Made by a program: the position numbers and the translations under genes. Source: Marinobacterium iners DSM 11526 (lineage in GTDB: Bacteria > Pseudomonadota > Gammaproteobacteria > Pseudomonadales > Balneatricaceae). From it: a DNA stretch of 64,000 nt. The first letter of the stretch is position 1. Every line of letters starts with the position of its first letter. The stretch spans positions 1 to 64,000 of the forward strand of contig NZ_FNRJ01000014.1 in the NCBI RefSeq assembly GCF_900107855.1, in the 5' to 3' direction. The notes beneath the pieces were generated by a model that made no database searches, had not been told where the DNA came from, and saw only the letters and a list, made by a program, of their open reading frames with translations. Shown piece by piece: positions 15,775-24,431 of this stretch.

Positions 15775-16320
15775 ATGAATCAGAATCTTGCAGATGAACT
15801 GGTCACGATGATGACGGAAGACCAGCGATTATTGCAGCAACTTTTCGATTCCGGAGAACTGCCATCTGAGTCTTATCATCCCCGGATGAAAGCTCTACAT
15901 GAGCACAACGCTTCTCGCCTCAAGGAGATTATCGGTGCTCATGGTTGGCCCAGCATTTCGTTGGTTGGTGAGGATGCTGCCAAGGCTGCTTGGCTTGTCG
16001 CTCAGCATTCCGTTTCAGATATCGAGTTCATGGCGGAATGTGTTTCCCTGCTGGAAAATGCCATTGTGAGAGAAGATGTGGCAGGCTGGCAATTGGCGTT
16101 CCTTCAGGACCGAGTACGGACGCTATCCGGCGAGCCCCAATATTATGGCACCCAGTTTGATATTGATGAAGATGGGTGGCCAACACCGTTTCCCATTGAG
16201 GATTCTGCTACGGTTAATGAGCGCCGTGCTCGCCTTGGGCTTAATTCCCTGGAGGAGCGCTTGGAGCAAATGACCGAGCAGGAGCGGAAGCGTCGTGCCA
16301 ATACCCAGCACACCCGTTAA
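15775..16320 (+). CDS. DUF6624 family protein (cassette gene)
   Basis: A soluble, acidic protein of 181 residues. The family signature is plain in the middle: HGWPSISLVGEDAAKAAWLV, then FLQDRVRTLSGEPQYYGTQF and PIEDSATVNERRARLGLNSL. The function of DUF6624 is unknown. GGGAAGAAG seven bases before ATG 15775 is a good ribosome binding site. The stop codon overlaps the 5' box of a well-formed attC. Confidence 0.8.
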   Translation: MNQNLADELVTMMTEDQRLLQQLFDSGELPSESYHPRMKALHEHNASRLKEIIGAHGWPSISLVGEDAAKAAWLVAQHSVSDIEFMAECVSLLENAIVREDVAGWQLAFLQDRVRTLSGEPQYYGTQFDIDEDGWPTPFPIEDSATVNERRARLGLNSLEERLEQMTEQERKRRANTQHTR

Positions 16321-16391
16321 CCAAACGCACTCTCGAACGTCCTGGTCTCCGCTTCGCTGCGCCAGGAAGGCCGGTGCGCTCTGCGTTAGGC
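16316..16391 (+). repeat. attC site, well formed
   Basis: Runs from GTTAACC to GTTAGGC, 76 bp. CGCACTC and GTGCGCTC type boxes and the CCTGG/CCAGG stem pair around CTCCGCTTCGCTGCG. Confidence 0.8.
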
Positions 16392-16398
16392 AATAAAT

Positions 16399-17637
16399 AT
16401 GTCAGATAACTTTATTTTAGACAATATAGATAAGCCCCAATCCTTAGAAGAAGCCTATAGAAACTCACCTGAGCTATTTGAGGCTGACCTAAAAAAGGCT
16501 TTATTGGTTGAAAAAAACTCTGAAACGTTGAATGTTTGGCATGCTCGGTTAAGCTACTTGCCCAAAATTGCAGCACCCAAAATATCCACCTTCCATCTAA
16601 TCATAATATGCTCTATTGCAGGATTTTTTGTAAAAATACCATCGATATTCGACGTTCATGATGATTGGTACTACTCTAGGTTTGCTCCAATAATAACCAT
16701 TTCTGCAATAATTTCTTATTTTATAATCTCAACTTGCAAGAAAAAATTTGCATGGTTTATAGTTTTGGCATTAGCTGCTTGCATTTCATACCTATTGGTT
16801 ATCCCCGATAACTCTCGATCAGCCTCTATAACAATGGCATTGATTCATCTGCCATTATTTACATTGAGCCTTTTAGCGGTTAGCTTCATGTCTGATCAAT
16901 GGCTTAATGTTGACTCAAGGATAAATTTTATCCGGTATCTTGGCGAAATGGGTATATATTCTGTACTTATACTGCTGGGTGGCATTATTCTAACAGCGCT
17001 TACTCTAGGCCTTTTTAGCCTTATAGATCTGCCTATTGATAGGTGGTATATGGAGTACGTTGTTGTAATTGGACTTGTTTCTTCACCAGTAGTCGCAACT
17101 TATTTATTCGATTCGGTTCAAAATCGTCAAAGTAAATTTGCTCCAATATTATCTAACGTATTTTCACCACTTTTCCTTATTACCATTTTGGCCTACTTGA
17201 TCGCGACAGTTTATCAGGGTAAGAGTCCTTATACTGACAGAGATTTTCTTATTACTTTCAATGGGCTTTTGATTGTAATATTGGCATTAACTATTTTTTC
17301 AATATCTGGAAAAAGAAGAGCAGCTGCAGTAGAGGCTTCAGACTATATAAATATTTGTTTGATTGGGTCAACATTGATAGTAAACTTAGTCGCACTATCT
17401 GCAATTTTGTTTCGTTGGGCAGAGTACGGTGTCACTTTAAACCGGATAGTAGTGTCTGGCGCAAACATCCTTATTTTTGTTCATTTGGTTTTATTGTTAT
17501 CTGGGTATATTGGTCACATAAAAGACGGAAAAGGGCTCTCAAATCTTGAGTCTATCATCGCGAGATATATGCCCATATATGCAGTATGGTCGCTCATCGT
17601 CTCTTTTGTTTTACCGTTGGTATTTCAATTTGAATAA
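16399..17637 (+). CDS. Polytopic membrane protein, DUF4153-like (cassette gene)
   Basis: A protein of 412 residues with a soluble N terminus of about 60 residues and then ten or more hydrophobic helices. The last third (FRWAEYGVTLNRIVVSGANI followed by ILIFVHLVLLLSG and ARYMPIYAVWSLIV) resembles DUF4153 proteins, where the RxxVxxxNxxI pattern and a late PxYAxW segment recur. The function is unknown. It is unusually large for a cassette gene. No ribosome binding site is seen before ATG 16399, which is eight bases after the attC box. AT-rich codon use sets it apart from the chromosomal genes to the right. Confidence 0.7.
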   Translation: MSDNFILDNIDKPQSLEEAYRNSPELFEADLKKALLVEKNSETLNVWHARLSYLPKIAAPKISTFHLIIICSIAGFFVKIPSIFDVHDDWYYSRFAPIITISAIISYFIISTCKKKFAWFIVLALAACISYLLVIPDNSRSASITMALIHLPLFTLSLLAVSFMSDQWLNVDSRINFIRYLGEMGIYSVLILLGGIILTALTLGLFSLIDLPIDRWYMEYVVVIGLVSSPVVATYLFDSVQNRQSKFAPILSNVFSPLFLITILAYLIATVYQGKSPYTDRDFLITFNGLLIVILALTIFSISGKRRAAAVEASDYINICLIGSTLIVNLVALSAILFRWAEYGVTLNRIVVSGANILIFVHLVLLLSGYIGHIKDGKGLSNLESIIARYMPIYAVWSLIVSFVLPLVFQFE

Positions 17638-17640
17638 TAT

Positions 17641-17694
17641 GCCTGACAAACACATCATCAATCACCGGCAGACTCCATCGGAGTGGTGTTAATT
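17641..17694 (+). repeat. Probable attC site, short
   Basis: GCCTGAC and GTTAATT are 54 bp apart. AATCACC and GGTGTT, and GACTCC and GGAGT, give a weak fold. The 5' box has GAC in place of AAC. Confidence 0.45.
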
Positions 17695-17718
17695 GCTAAA
17701 GAAGGTAGGGGGCAGTCC

Positions 17719-18093
17719 ATGCATAATGAAGATCTGAAACAAGTACGAGAAAAATGGTACTCCGCTTTTTTCGCAGGTGACGTTGAGCACCTTGCTCGAG
17801 TCCAGGCAGACAATTTTACGGTCACTACCGCGCGTGGTATCCAATCCAAGAAATCTCAGATCGACGCAATCTCCTCAGCCAAGCGTAATGGAAGTTGGTT
17901 TCCCCAAGGCGGGCAAAAAAACGATACTGAGTTAACCATTCAGGATTCTGGTAGCACCACCACTGTCACTGGTCAGGGGTACACCACTTCTGGACAATCC
18001 CAAGGGCCAATAATCGCATTTTCCGAGACCTGGACGTGGGATGGTACTGCATGGCGAGTTGTCAGTCTGAGCTATAGCGCAGCCCGAAACTAA
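17719..18093 (+). CDS. SnoaL-like / NTF2-fold protein (cassette gene)
   Basis: A protein of 124 residues with the outline of the DUF4440/SnoaL-like NTF2 fold: an N-terminal helix VREKWYSAFFAGDVEHLARV, a middle of alternating strands, and the C-terminal ETWTWDGTAWRVVSLSYS strand pair. Members act as small-molecule isomerases, hydrolases or plain binding proteins, and no catalytic residue can be assigned here. ATG 17719 is chosen because AGGGGGC lies just before it and the upstream frame crosses the attC. Confidence 0.8.
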   Translation: MHNEDLKQVREKWYSAFFAGDVEHLARVQADNFTVTTARGIQSKKSQIDAISSAKRNGSWFPQGGQKNDTELTIQDSGSTTTVTGQGYTTSGQSQGPIIAFSETWTWDGTAWRVVSLSYSAARN

Positions 18094-18150
18094 AATTAAC
18101 AAGTCTCAGAAGTACACGGCCGATGGTCGCCGCTGTGCTCAGCATGAGCT
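18094..18150 (+). repeat. attC-like site, 3' box lost
   Basis: AATTAACAAGTCTCAG opens the site and the body shares GTACACGGCCGATGGTCGCCG with the site at 12839. The 3' side reads CAGCATGAGC where GTTARRY would be expected, so it is degenerate. Confidence 0.5.
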
Positions 18151-18165
18151 GTTTCAGGAAAGATT

Positions 18166-18534
18166 ATGTACAAAGGTAGCTGTTTATGTGGAGCAGTGGT
18201 TTTTGAGCTTCTCTCGGAGCCAAAAGCTACAACTCACTGTCATTGCAAAATGTGCCAAAAGCAACATGGTGCTGCTTTTGCAACTTATGCAAGTCTACCG
18301 AAATCGGATTTAAGATATGTCTCGGGTGAAGCACACCTTTCGTCATACAATTCATCCGAGAACATTGTCCGCAAGTTTTGTAGTGTATGTGGTTCCAACA
18401 TAGAGTGGAGCGGTAGTGAAAAGTTTCCAGACTGGATATCTATTGCAGTCGCAACACTTGATACCTCATTTTATCCTAAGAAGATTAAACAGGCTCACCA
18501 AGACTCCAGAGCCTGCTGGCTAGAAATCAGTTAA
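18166..18534 (+). CDS. GFA (CENP-V/GFA) family protein (cassette gene)
   Basis: A protein of 122 residues with the zinc-binding GFA fold: CLCGAV at 6-11, HCHCKMCQKQHG at about 24-35 and FCSVCGS near 70, with the seven cysteines in the usual places. The family is named for glutathione-dependent formaldehyde-activating enzyme, though most members are of unknown activity. The C terminus (HQDSRACWLEIS) stops at the point where relatives continue for a few more residues, so the last codons may have been replaced by the attC AGTTAAC that overlaps the stop. Confidence 0.82.
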   Translation: MYKGSCLCGAVVFELLSEPKATTHCHCKMCQKQHGAAFATYASLPKSDLRYVSGEAHLSSYNSSENIVRKFCSVCGSNIEWSGSEKFPDWISIAVATLDTSFYPKKIKQAHQDSRACWLEIS

Positions 18535-18545
18535 CAAACCAAGGT
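18529..18545 (+). repeat. Last attC, 5' box only; end of the cassette array
   Basis: AGTTAACAAACC overlaps the GFA stop codon. No 3' half follows; ppiC starts 14 bases later. This marks the distal boundary of the cassette block. Confidence 0.5.
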
Positions 18546-18558
18546 AGCGAGACACGAT

Positions 18559-18837
18559 ATGGCGACTGCAGCCGCACTGCACATACTGGTAAAGACCGAG
18601 AAAGAGGCGCTGGATATTCTTGACCAGTTGAAACGGGGCAAGAAGTTCGATGCACTGGCCAAGCGCTATTCCATCTGCCCGTCCGGCAAGCGCGGCGGCG
18701 ATCTGGGTGAGTTTCATCGCGGCGACATGGTGAAAGCATTCGATGACGTGGTATTCAAGCGCCCCTTGCTCAAGGTACACGGGCCGATCAAGACCCGCTT
18801 CGGCTACCATTTGATCAAGACGCTGTACCGTAACTGA
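18559..18837 (+). CDS. ppiC: Peptidylprolyl isomerase C (parvulin)
   Basis: A single-domain parvulin of 92 residues, the normal PpiC length. [14 protein letters not shown] and the C-terminal [15 protein letters not shown] hold the two conserved histidines, and [19 protein letters not shown] is the family's central block. It catalyses cis-trans isomerisation of prolyl bonds in the cytoplasm. It is the first chromosomal core gene after the cassette array and converges with the response regulator gene, only five bases away, with no evident terminator between. Confidence 0.92.
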   Translation: MATAAALHILVKTEKEALDILDQLKRGKKFDALAKRYSICPSGKRGGDLGEFHRGDMVKAFDDVVFKRPLLKVHGPIKTRFGYHLIKTLYRN

Positions 18838-18842
18838 TCAGC

Positions 18843-19754
18843 TCATTCCCTGACCATAATCCGCAGCGCGACCCCGGCGGCTGAGGTGCGATTTTCTACG
18901 CCCAGTGTCGGATAGATCTGTTCCAGGTGCTTGTTGACCGTACGTGGACTCATGCCGAGGATTTCACCGATCTCCTTGTTCGTTTTGCCGTTGGCGATCC
19001 AGTACAGCACTTCCGCTTCACGTGTCGTCAATCCCAACTGATGCTGCAACAGGGCGGGGCCCGTCCCCCGCTGCTCATCGACCAGCTTGAACAGGTAGTC
19101 GCCGTTGCTCTGATGGCTGAGCAGGCGCACGGACAGGGCATAGTCCAGCCCACGCAGGGCCAGCTGGTCATTGACGGCCGGGCTGCGTCGCAGCCAGTCC
19201 GCCAGCTGGGGACGCAACGACATTTCAAGCCAGAGTTCACTGGCGTTGGCCCGTGACAGCAAGGCGTGTGTCTGCGGCGTCGCCCACTGCACATGCCCCT
19301 CAGGCGCGACAGTCAGTAAATGCTGGCCCGTGGTATCAAGAGCGGACTGGGCGGACTGGGTCAGCCGTGCATTGCCCAGATGGACGCGCATGCGGGCCAG
19401 CAACTCATCTGGATTGATCGGTTTGGTGAGGTAGTCCACCCCGCCAACATCCAGTCCTCGCACCACATGTTCGGTTTCAGTCAGCCCTGTCATGAAAATG
19501 ACCGGGATCGCACACAGGGCGGGGTCCTGCTTCAGCGCCTGACAGGTCTCGAAGCCATCCATGTGCGGCATGATCGCATCCAACAGGATGATGTCGGGAC
19601 GAATGCGACGTGCGATGGTCATCGCCTGACGCCCCTCCAACGCTACCAGTACGTCCATGCCGGCCTCTTCCAGCGCATCGTTGATCAGACTGAGCGCATC
19701 CGGCGAGTCATCCACCACCAGCACGACATCACGTTGAGTCGTTTGAGTTGTCAT
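18843..19754 (-). CDS. Response regulator with LuxR-type HTH
   Basis: A protein of 303 residues. The receiver domain spans 9-128, with acidic pocket VVDDSPD, phosphoacceptor D59 in LLDAIMPHMDG and the KPINPDEL lysine. A middle region (135-235) looks like a degenerate PAS-type segment (APEGHVQWATPQTHALLSR). The LuxR-type HTH spans about 241-292 (LTTREAEVLYWIANGKTNKE, then SPRTVNKHLEQIYPTLGVENR). Its start overlaps the stop of the large hybrid kinase by four bases, so they form a dedicated pair. Targets are unknown; the permease-like sensor upstream suggests nitrogenous solutes. Confidence 0.88.
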   Translation of the reverse strand: MTTQTTQRDVVLVVDDSPDALSLINDALEEAGMDVLVALEGRQAMTIARRIRPDIILLDAIMPHMDGFETCQALKQDPALCAIPVIFMTGLTETEHVVRGLDVGGVDYLTKPINPDELLARMRVHLGNARLTQSAQSALDTTGQHLLTVAPEGHVQWATPQTHALLSRANASELWLEMSLRPQLADWLRRSPAVNDQLALRGLDYALSVRLLSHQSNGDYLFKLVDEQRGTGPALLQHQLGLTTREAEVLYWIANGKTNKEIGEILGMSPRTVNKHLEQIYPTLGVENRTSAAGVALRIMVRE

Positions 19755-22700
19755 GAGGTCTGCTCCAAATACTCGGCCAGTTGTGCGAATTGCATCGAGT
19801 CTGCCAGTGTCTGCAGTTCAGTCAGAACCGTACGACTGACCAACTGTTCCCGTTCAATCTGCTCCAGTGCTTCACGTACCCCACGGCGAAAGCCGATCTC
19901 GGCGCTGCCTCTGAGCTCCCGAATAAGAGGATGATCAGGCAGTGACGAGGCCGTCTGGTCATTGGGCGGCACCGGGGTAACGGGCACGCTGACAGGCGGC
20001 ACCACAGTGGCGGCTGTGCGAATCCACTCCAGCTGCAGGTAGTGCCCTACTCTTTCCAGCAGCAGCTGGTTGCTGATCGGTTTGACCAGATAATCATCAT
20101 ATACCGCCTCGCCCGCAGGCTGACGGCGCTGTTCCTGCACGTCGGCCGACAACATGAGGATCGGTACCTTGTGACCGGTTTTCCGCAACCGGTCGGCCAG
20201 GGTCAGACCATCCATGCCCGGCATGGAGATGTCCAGCAGAAACAGGTCAGGCGTTGTGCGCTGCACCAGCTCCAGACAGTGGTGCGCATCACGGGCCTCC
20301 AGCACCTTGAACCCCAGAGGCATCAGCAGGTCGGCCAGAAGCCCCCGCAGCACCGGATCATCATCGACCACGCAAATCTGCCTGCGCGAGCCCACATAGC
20401 CGCTGATCGGCTGCTGCACTTCTGGACGGGTTTCGGCAGCCTCGGCCCAGGGCAACATCAGTGATACCCGAAAGCAACTGCCCCTACCGGGGTGACTCTC
20501 GACCTGCAGGTCGCCTCCCATGATTTCGGTCAGCAGCTTGACGATGGTCAGCCCCAGCCCGGTGCCAGGCAGGTTGGGCGTATCCGCATCCCGCACCCGT
20601 TCGAAGGGGTCAAAAATGCGTTCCAGATGGGCTGCATCAATACCGATACCGGTGTCTTCAATGGAAAATTCCGCGACCTGATTACGATAGCGAATGCGAA
20701 AGTGAACCTCACCCTCCAGAGTGTATTTCACCGCATTGGACAACAGGTTGATCAAGATCTGGCGCAGCCGTTTTTCATCCGTCATCACCACAGGCGGTAA
20801 CGGATTCAGTATCTCGCAGCTGAACCCCACCCGTTTCTGTGCTGCCTGAAAACTGAACATCTGCTCCAGCTGGGCCACCAGCTCCGGCAAGGCCACCGCG
20901 CTGCGGTTCAGCTCCAGTCGCCCTGCCTCAATACGGGAGATGTCCAACAGTCCCTCGATCAGATCGGCCAGATACTGGCCACTGCGGTGTATGATGCGCA
21001 GCCCTTCCCGATCCTGCTTCTGCACGGTACTGCGCCCCTGCAGCAGCTGGGCATAGCCGATGATCGACTGCAGCGGTGTGCGCAGTTCATGACTGATGCC
21101 GGTCATATACCGGCTCTTGGCATCACTGGCTCGCTCTGCCAGTTCCTTGGCCGCCTGAAGCTCACGGTCGGTCTGTTCGTGGGCCTCGATCTCTTCAAGC
21201 AGCTTTCGTGTCTGTCGATTGGACTCCTGCTGGGCCACAACTCGGCTCTCATGTGCCAGCAGGAACAGCCAGGCCACCACGCCGGATACGATCAGCAGCA
21301 CAAAAAACAGCGCCCAGAGCGTTTGCCCCACCAGCGCACTGCCGGCCGGGTCACCCGGGTCCATCTGTCGATGAATGACCGCCAGCAAGGCGGCATTGAG
21401 CAGATTGATGGTCAGCAGCAGGCCGATGAAACGCCCAAGGCGAGAGTTGATTCGGTTGACCACGGCCTGCGGAAAAAACAGTCGAAAGAAGTCGACCATC
21501 TGTTGTCCGAAGCGGGCATGTGGCTTGCAGCTGTCAAGACAGCGGGCATCCAGCGAGCAGCACAGTGAACAGATTGGCAGGTCGTATGCCGGGCAGAAAC
21601 TCAGGTCTTCCGTTTCGAAATGGTTTTCACACACGCCGCATCGATGCTGCTCTGCCGGACTGGCAGCCTGCAGCATCTTCAGCTCATTCGACTCACGTGC
21701 CAGATAGAATCGGCCACCGGTGAGCCATGCCAGCAAAGGTGCCATCAGGAAGCAGCAGCCCAGACTGATGAAGTGGCTCAAAGTCGATGCTGTCTCACCG
21801 AACACGCCCAGATAGGCCAGCATGCCCACCAGCACTGCCGTGCCCATTGAGCCAACGCCCACCGGGTTAATGTCATAGAGGTGAGCGCGCTTGAACTCGA
21901 CACGTGCGGGGCTCAGCCCCAGCGGTTTGTTGATCATCAGATCAGCTGACAGAGACCCCAGCCAGCTGACGGCAACAATGGCAAACACGCCCAGTATCGC
22001 TTCCAGCGCTTCATAGATTCCAAGTTCCATCAGGATCAGGGCGATGGTGACGTTGAATACCAGCCACACCACCCTGCCTGGATGGCTGTGTGTCAAACGC
22101 GAGAAGAAGTTGGACCAGGCGATGGAACCGGCATAGGCGTTAGTCACATTGATCTTCATCTGCGAGATGATCACCATCAGTCCGGCCATCAGTAACGCCA
22201 TGCCTTCCGAGTGGGTCAGATAGCTGAAAACCCGCTGATACATGAGGGTTGGGTCGCTGGCCTGCACAAAGCTGCTGCCCTCGGTGATCGCAATATAGGC
22301 CAGGAATGAGCCCAGCAGCATTTTGATCATGCCGATAAACACCCAGCCCGGCCCCGCCAGAATCAGCCAGAACCACCAGCGACAGCGGTTCTCGGTTGTT
22401 TTCTCGGGCATGAAGCGCAGGTAGTCCACCTGTTCACCAATCTGCGCCACCATGGCGAAAAACACGGACGCCGCCGCACCGAACAGCAGCAGGTTGAATG
22501 AATTGTCGGCCTGAACGCCTGCGGGCATAAATTCGGTCCAGCCCTGATACTGATCAGCCTCATGCACGATCACCACTGCCAGCGCGCTGACCTGCAGCAG
22601 CAGCCACAGGGGTTGGGTACCCAGTTGAAAGCGGCTGATGGCGGTAATGCCGTGGGTCACTATCGGGATGACCGCCAGGGCACTGAGCAGATACCCCAGC

Positions 22701-23149
22701 GCCAGCGGCAGGCCGAACAGTGCCCGCAGTGCGGCGGCGAGAATCGCGGCCTCAATGGCAAAGAAAATGAAGGTGAAGGTGGCGTAGATCAGCGAGGTGA
22801 TCGTTGATCCAAGGTAGCCGAAGCCGGCACCACGCGTGAGCAGATCAATATCCAGACCGTTGCGGGCCGCATGATAGACGATCGGAAATCCGGTGATGAA
22901 AAACAGAGCACACACCACCAGCATGGCAACCAGTGTGTTGGTAAAACCGTAAGTCAGCGTAACAGCTGCAGCGATACCCTCAAGAGCCAGAAAGGCGGTT
23001 GCGCCCAGTGCCGTCATGGCAACACGCTCAATGCTCATGCGGCGGCCCTGACGGGCTGTGAAGCGCAGCGCAAAGTCTTCCAGCGTTTGATCCGCCACCC
23101 ATTTGTTGTAGCGGCGCCGAACCTTATAGATACGTTGTGAAGCACGCAT
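19751..23149 (-). CDS. Hybrid sensor kinase with N-terminal NCS1 permease-like domain
   Basis: A protein of 1132 residues. From about 40 to 480 it resembles an NCS1 purine/cytosine permease with twelve or so helices (NGLDIDLLTRGAGFGYLGST; GEQVDYLRFMPEKT). A cysteine-rich segment follows (CGVCENHFETEDLSFCPAYD and further CxxC pairs, about 505-550), then two helices at 590-650 and a coiled linker. HisKA has H687 in GISHELRTPLQ; the ATPase domain has DTGIGI and GTGLGLTI; the receiver has D973 in LLDISMPGMDG. The permease part may sense or import a purine-, allantoin- or hydantoin-like solute. It is coupled to the response regulator downstream. Confidence 0.85.
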   Translation of the reverse strand: MRASQRIYKVRRRYNKWVADQTLEDFALRFTARQGRRMSIERVAMTALGATAFLALEGIAAAVTLTYGFTNTLVAMLVVCALFFITGFPIVYHAARNGLDIDLLTRGAGFGYLGSTITSLIYATFTFIFFAIEAAILAAALRALFGLPLALGYLLSALAVIPIVTHGITAISRFQLGTQPLWLLLQVSALAVVIVHEADQYQGWTEFMPAGVQADNSFNLLLFGAAASVFFAMVAQIGEQVDYLRFMPEKTTENRCRWWFWLILAGPGWVFIGMIKMLLGSFLAYIAITEGSSFVQASDPTLMYQRVFSYLTHSEGMALLMAGLMVIISQMKINVTNAYAGSIAWSNFFSRLTHSHPGRVVWLVFNVTIALILMELGIYEALEAILGVFAIVAVSWLGSLSADLMINKPLGLSPARVEFKRAHLYDINPVGVGSMGTAVLVGMLAYLGVFGETASTLSHFISLGCCFLMAPLLAWLTGGRFYLARESNELKMLQAASPAEQHRCGVCENHFETEDLSFCPAYDLPICSLCCSLDARCLDSCKPHARFGQQMVDFFRLFFPQAVVNRINSRLGRFIGLLLTINLLNAALLAVIHRQMDPGDPAGSALVGQTLWALFFVLLIVSGVVAWLFLLAHESRVVAQQESNRQTRKLLEEIEAHEQTDRELQAAKELAERASDAKSRYMTGISHELRTPLQSIIGYAQLLQGRSTVQKQDREGLRIIHRSGQYLADLIEGLLDISRIEAGRLELNRSAVALPELVAQLEQMFSFQAAQKRVGFSCEILNPLPPVVMTDEKRLRQILINLLSNAVKYTLEGEVHFRIRYRNQVAEFSIEDTGIGIDAAHLERIFDPFERVRDADTPNLPGTGLGLTIVKLLTEIMGGDLQVESHPGRGSCFRVSLMLPWAEAAETRPEVQQPISGYVGSRRQICVVDDDPVLRGLLADLLMPLGFKVLEARDAHHCLELVQRTTPDLFLLDISMPGMDGLTLADRLRKTGHKVPILMLSADVQEQRRQPAGEAVYDDYLVKPISNQLLLERVGHYLQLEWIRTAATVVPPVSVPVTPVPPNDQTASSLPDHPLIRELRGSAEIGFRRGVREALEQIEREQLVSRTVLTELQTLADSMQFAQLAEYLEQTS

Positions 23150-23180
23150 GTTGCGGTATCCCGTTCTGCCCCGTTATCGA

Positions 23181-23236
23181 GCACCATAAAAGTGCAGACG
23201 AGCAAAAACAGGGCTTATTCAGCACCATACAGGTGC
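23181..23236. promoter_or_regulatory. Two NtrC-type palindromes upstream of the hybrid kinase
   Basis: GCACCATAAAAGTGC (23181-23195) and GCACCATACAGGTGC (23222-23236) are two copies, 41 bp apart, of GCAC-N7-GTGC, the spacing of NtrC sites. They lie between the ABC ATPase stop and the kinase start. A convincing -24/-12 sigma-54 promoter was not found downstream, so another regulator is possible. Confidence 0.4.
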
Positions 23237-23305
23237 AAGCCCGTGTCAATCTGCCCGTTATGGGGTCATGTATTACGGATACAGCAGACTTCGTGCCAGA
23301 TCAGG

Positions 23306-24370
23306 TCAATAAGGGTTACGAACCGGGCAGGAGGAAAACAGGATCGGACGGTGAGCGGTTACATGCACACCAACCTTTTCACGCTCGCCATAGCGATGCA
23401 GCCCCTGTTCCAGCACTTCGATCTCGCGCCCCGTATGCAGACGAATGCAGTAGAGCGTCAGGCTGCCCTGGAATTCAGCCGAGCACACCTCACCGGGCAC
23501 ACCTCCGTCATGGCTCAGGTAAAGATCACCCGGGCGCAGAAACAGTTGCACATCACAGCCCGCATCAACCCCCAACGGCTCAGCAAACTCCAACAGCCCC
23601 AGGTCAGTTTCAACGGCACTGGAGTCTGTCACCTTGCCCTGAAACAACTCCCCCTTGCCAACAAAAGCAGCCACTTCAGGGCTGACAGGCTGATAATACA
23701 GGGATTCGGGAGTGCCCCACTGTTGTACGCGGCCGGCTGACAGAATGCCGATCTTGTCACTGATGGTGAAGGCTTCCTGTTGATCATGCGTCACCATGAT
23801 TGCAGCAATGCCACGACGCTTGAGGATTTGGCGCACCTCTTGCGACAACTGACGCCGCAGATCGGTATCCAGATTGGAGAACGGTTCATCCATCAGTAGC
23901 AGGCGGGGATCGGGTGCCAACGCACGGGCCAGCGCCACACGCTGCTGCTGCCCACCGGAGAGTTCATGCGGATAACGTTTGCTCAGGTCGGGCAGCTCAA
24001 CCAGTTCCAGCACCTCTTTTACCCGACGCTGCTTTTCGGCGGCGGGCATGCGGCGCAAACCAAAGGCGATGTTGTCGGCAATATTCAGGTGCGGGAACAA
24101 GGCGTAATCCTGAAACACCATTCCCATTCCGCGCTGCTCCGGCGGTACCACATGGGCGGCACTGCTGATCAGCTGTTCACCGAGTCGAATCTCACCCGCC
24201 TGAGGGGCAATAAAGCCGGCAATGGCACGCAGCACGGTGGTCTTGCCGCAGCCACTGGGGCCCAGCAGACAGGCGATCTCGCCAGGCTCGATATCAAAGC
24301 AGACACTCGCCAGCACCGTCTGCGACTGGTACGCGCACTTTAGACCTTCAATACGGAGCAGAGCTGACAT
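23306..24370 (-). CDS. FbpC-like ABC transporter ATP-binding protein
   Basis: A protein of 354 residues. Walker A GPSGCGKTT (about 37-45), Q-loop FQDYALFPHLNIADNIAFGL, signature LSGGQQQRVALARAL and Walker B LLLMDEPFSNLD are all intact. A C-terminal TOBE-type domain (LFLRPGDLYLSHDGG) fits the FbpC ferric-iron importer subfamily. No permease or binding-protein gene is next to it, so it must work with subunits encoded elsewhere. A Fur-like dyad lies 40-60 bases upstream of its start, consistent with iron uptake. Substrate assignment is inference. Confidence 0.8.
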   Translation of the reverse strand: MSALLRIEGLKCAYQSQTVLASVCFDIEPGEIACLLGPSGCGKTTVLRAIAGFIAPQAGEIRLGEQLISSAAHVVPPEQRGMGMVFQDYALFPHLNIADNIAFGLRRMPAAEKQRRVKEVLELVELPDLSKRYPHELSGGQQQRVALARALAPDPRLLLMDEPFSNLDTDLRRQLSQEVRQILKRRGIAAIMVTHDQQEAFTISDKIGILSAGRVQQWGTPESLYYQPVSPEVAAFVGKGELFQGKVTDSSAVETDLGLLEFAEPLGVDAGCDVQLFLRPGDLYLSHDGGVPGEVCSAEFQGSLTLYCIRLHTGREIEVLEQGLHRYGEREKVGVHVTAHRPILFSSCPVRNPY

Positions 24371-24408
24371 CCAATCCTCGCAGCAGGCAGAGTTTCAGGG
24401 GCGTATAT

Positions 24409-24429
24409 GATAGATGAAAACCATTCTCA
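24409..24429 (-). promoter_or_regulatory. Fur-box-like sequence upstream of the ABC ATPase
   Basis: Read on the - strand the site is TGAGAATGGTTTTCAT followed by CTATC. It matches the Fur consensus at about 12 of 19 positions by my count and overlaps a TATCAT-like -10. It sits in the 61-base gap between fbpC-like and ampD. Confidence 0.35.
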
Positions 24430-24431
24430 GA

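Noticed and set aside
23149-23180. Sigma-54 promoter for the hybrid kinase
   Set aside because: No GG-N10-GC element is present; the nearest candidate lacks the GG.
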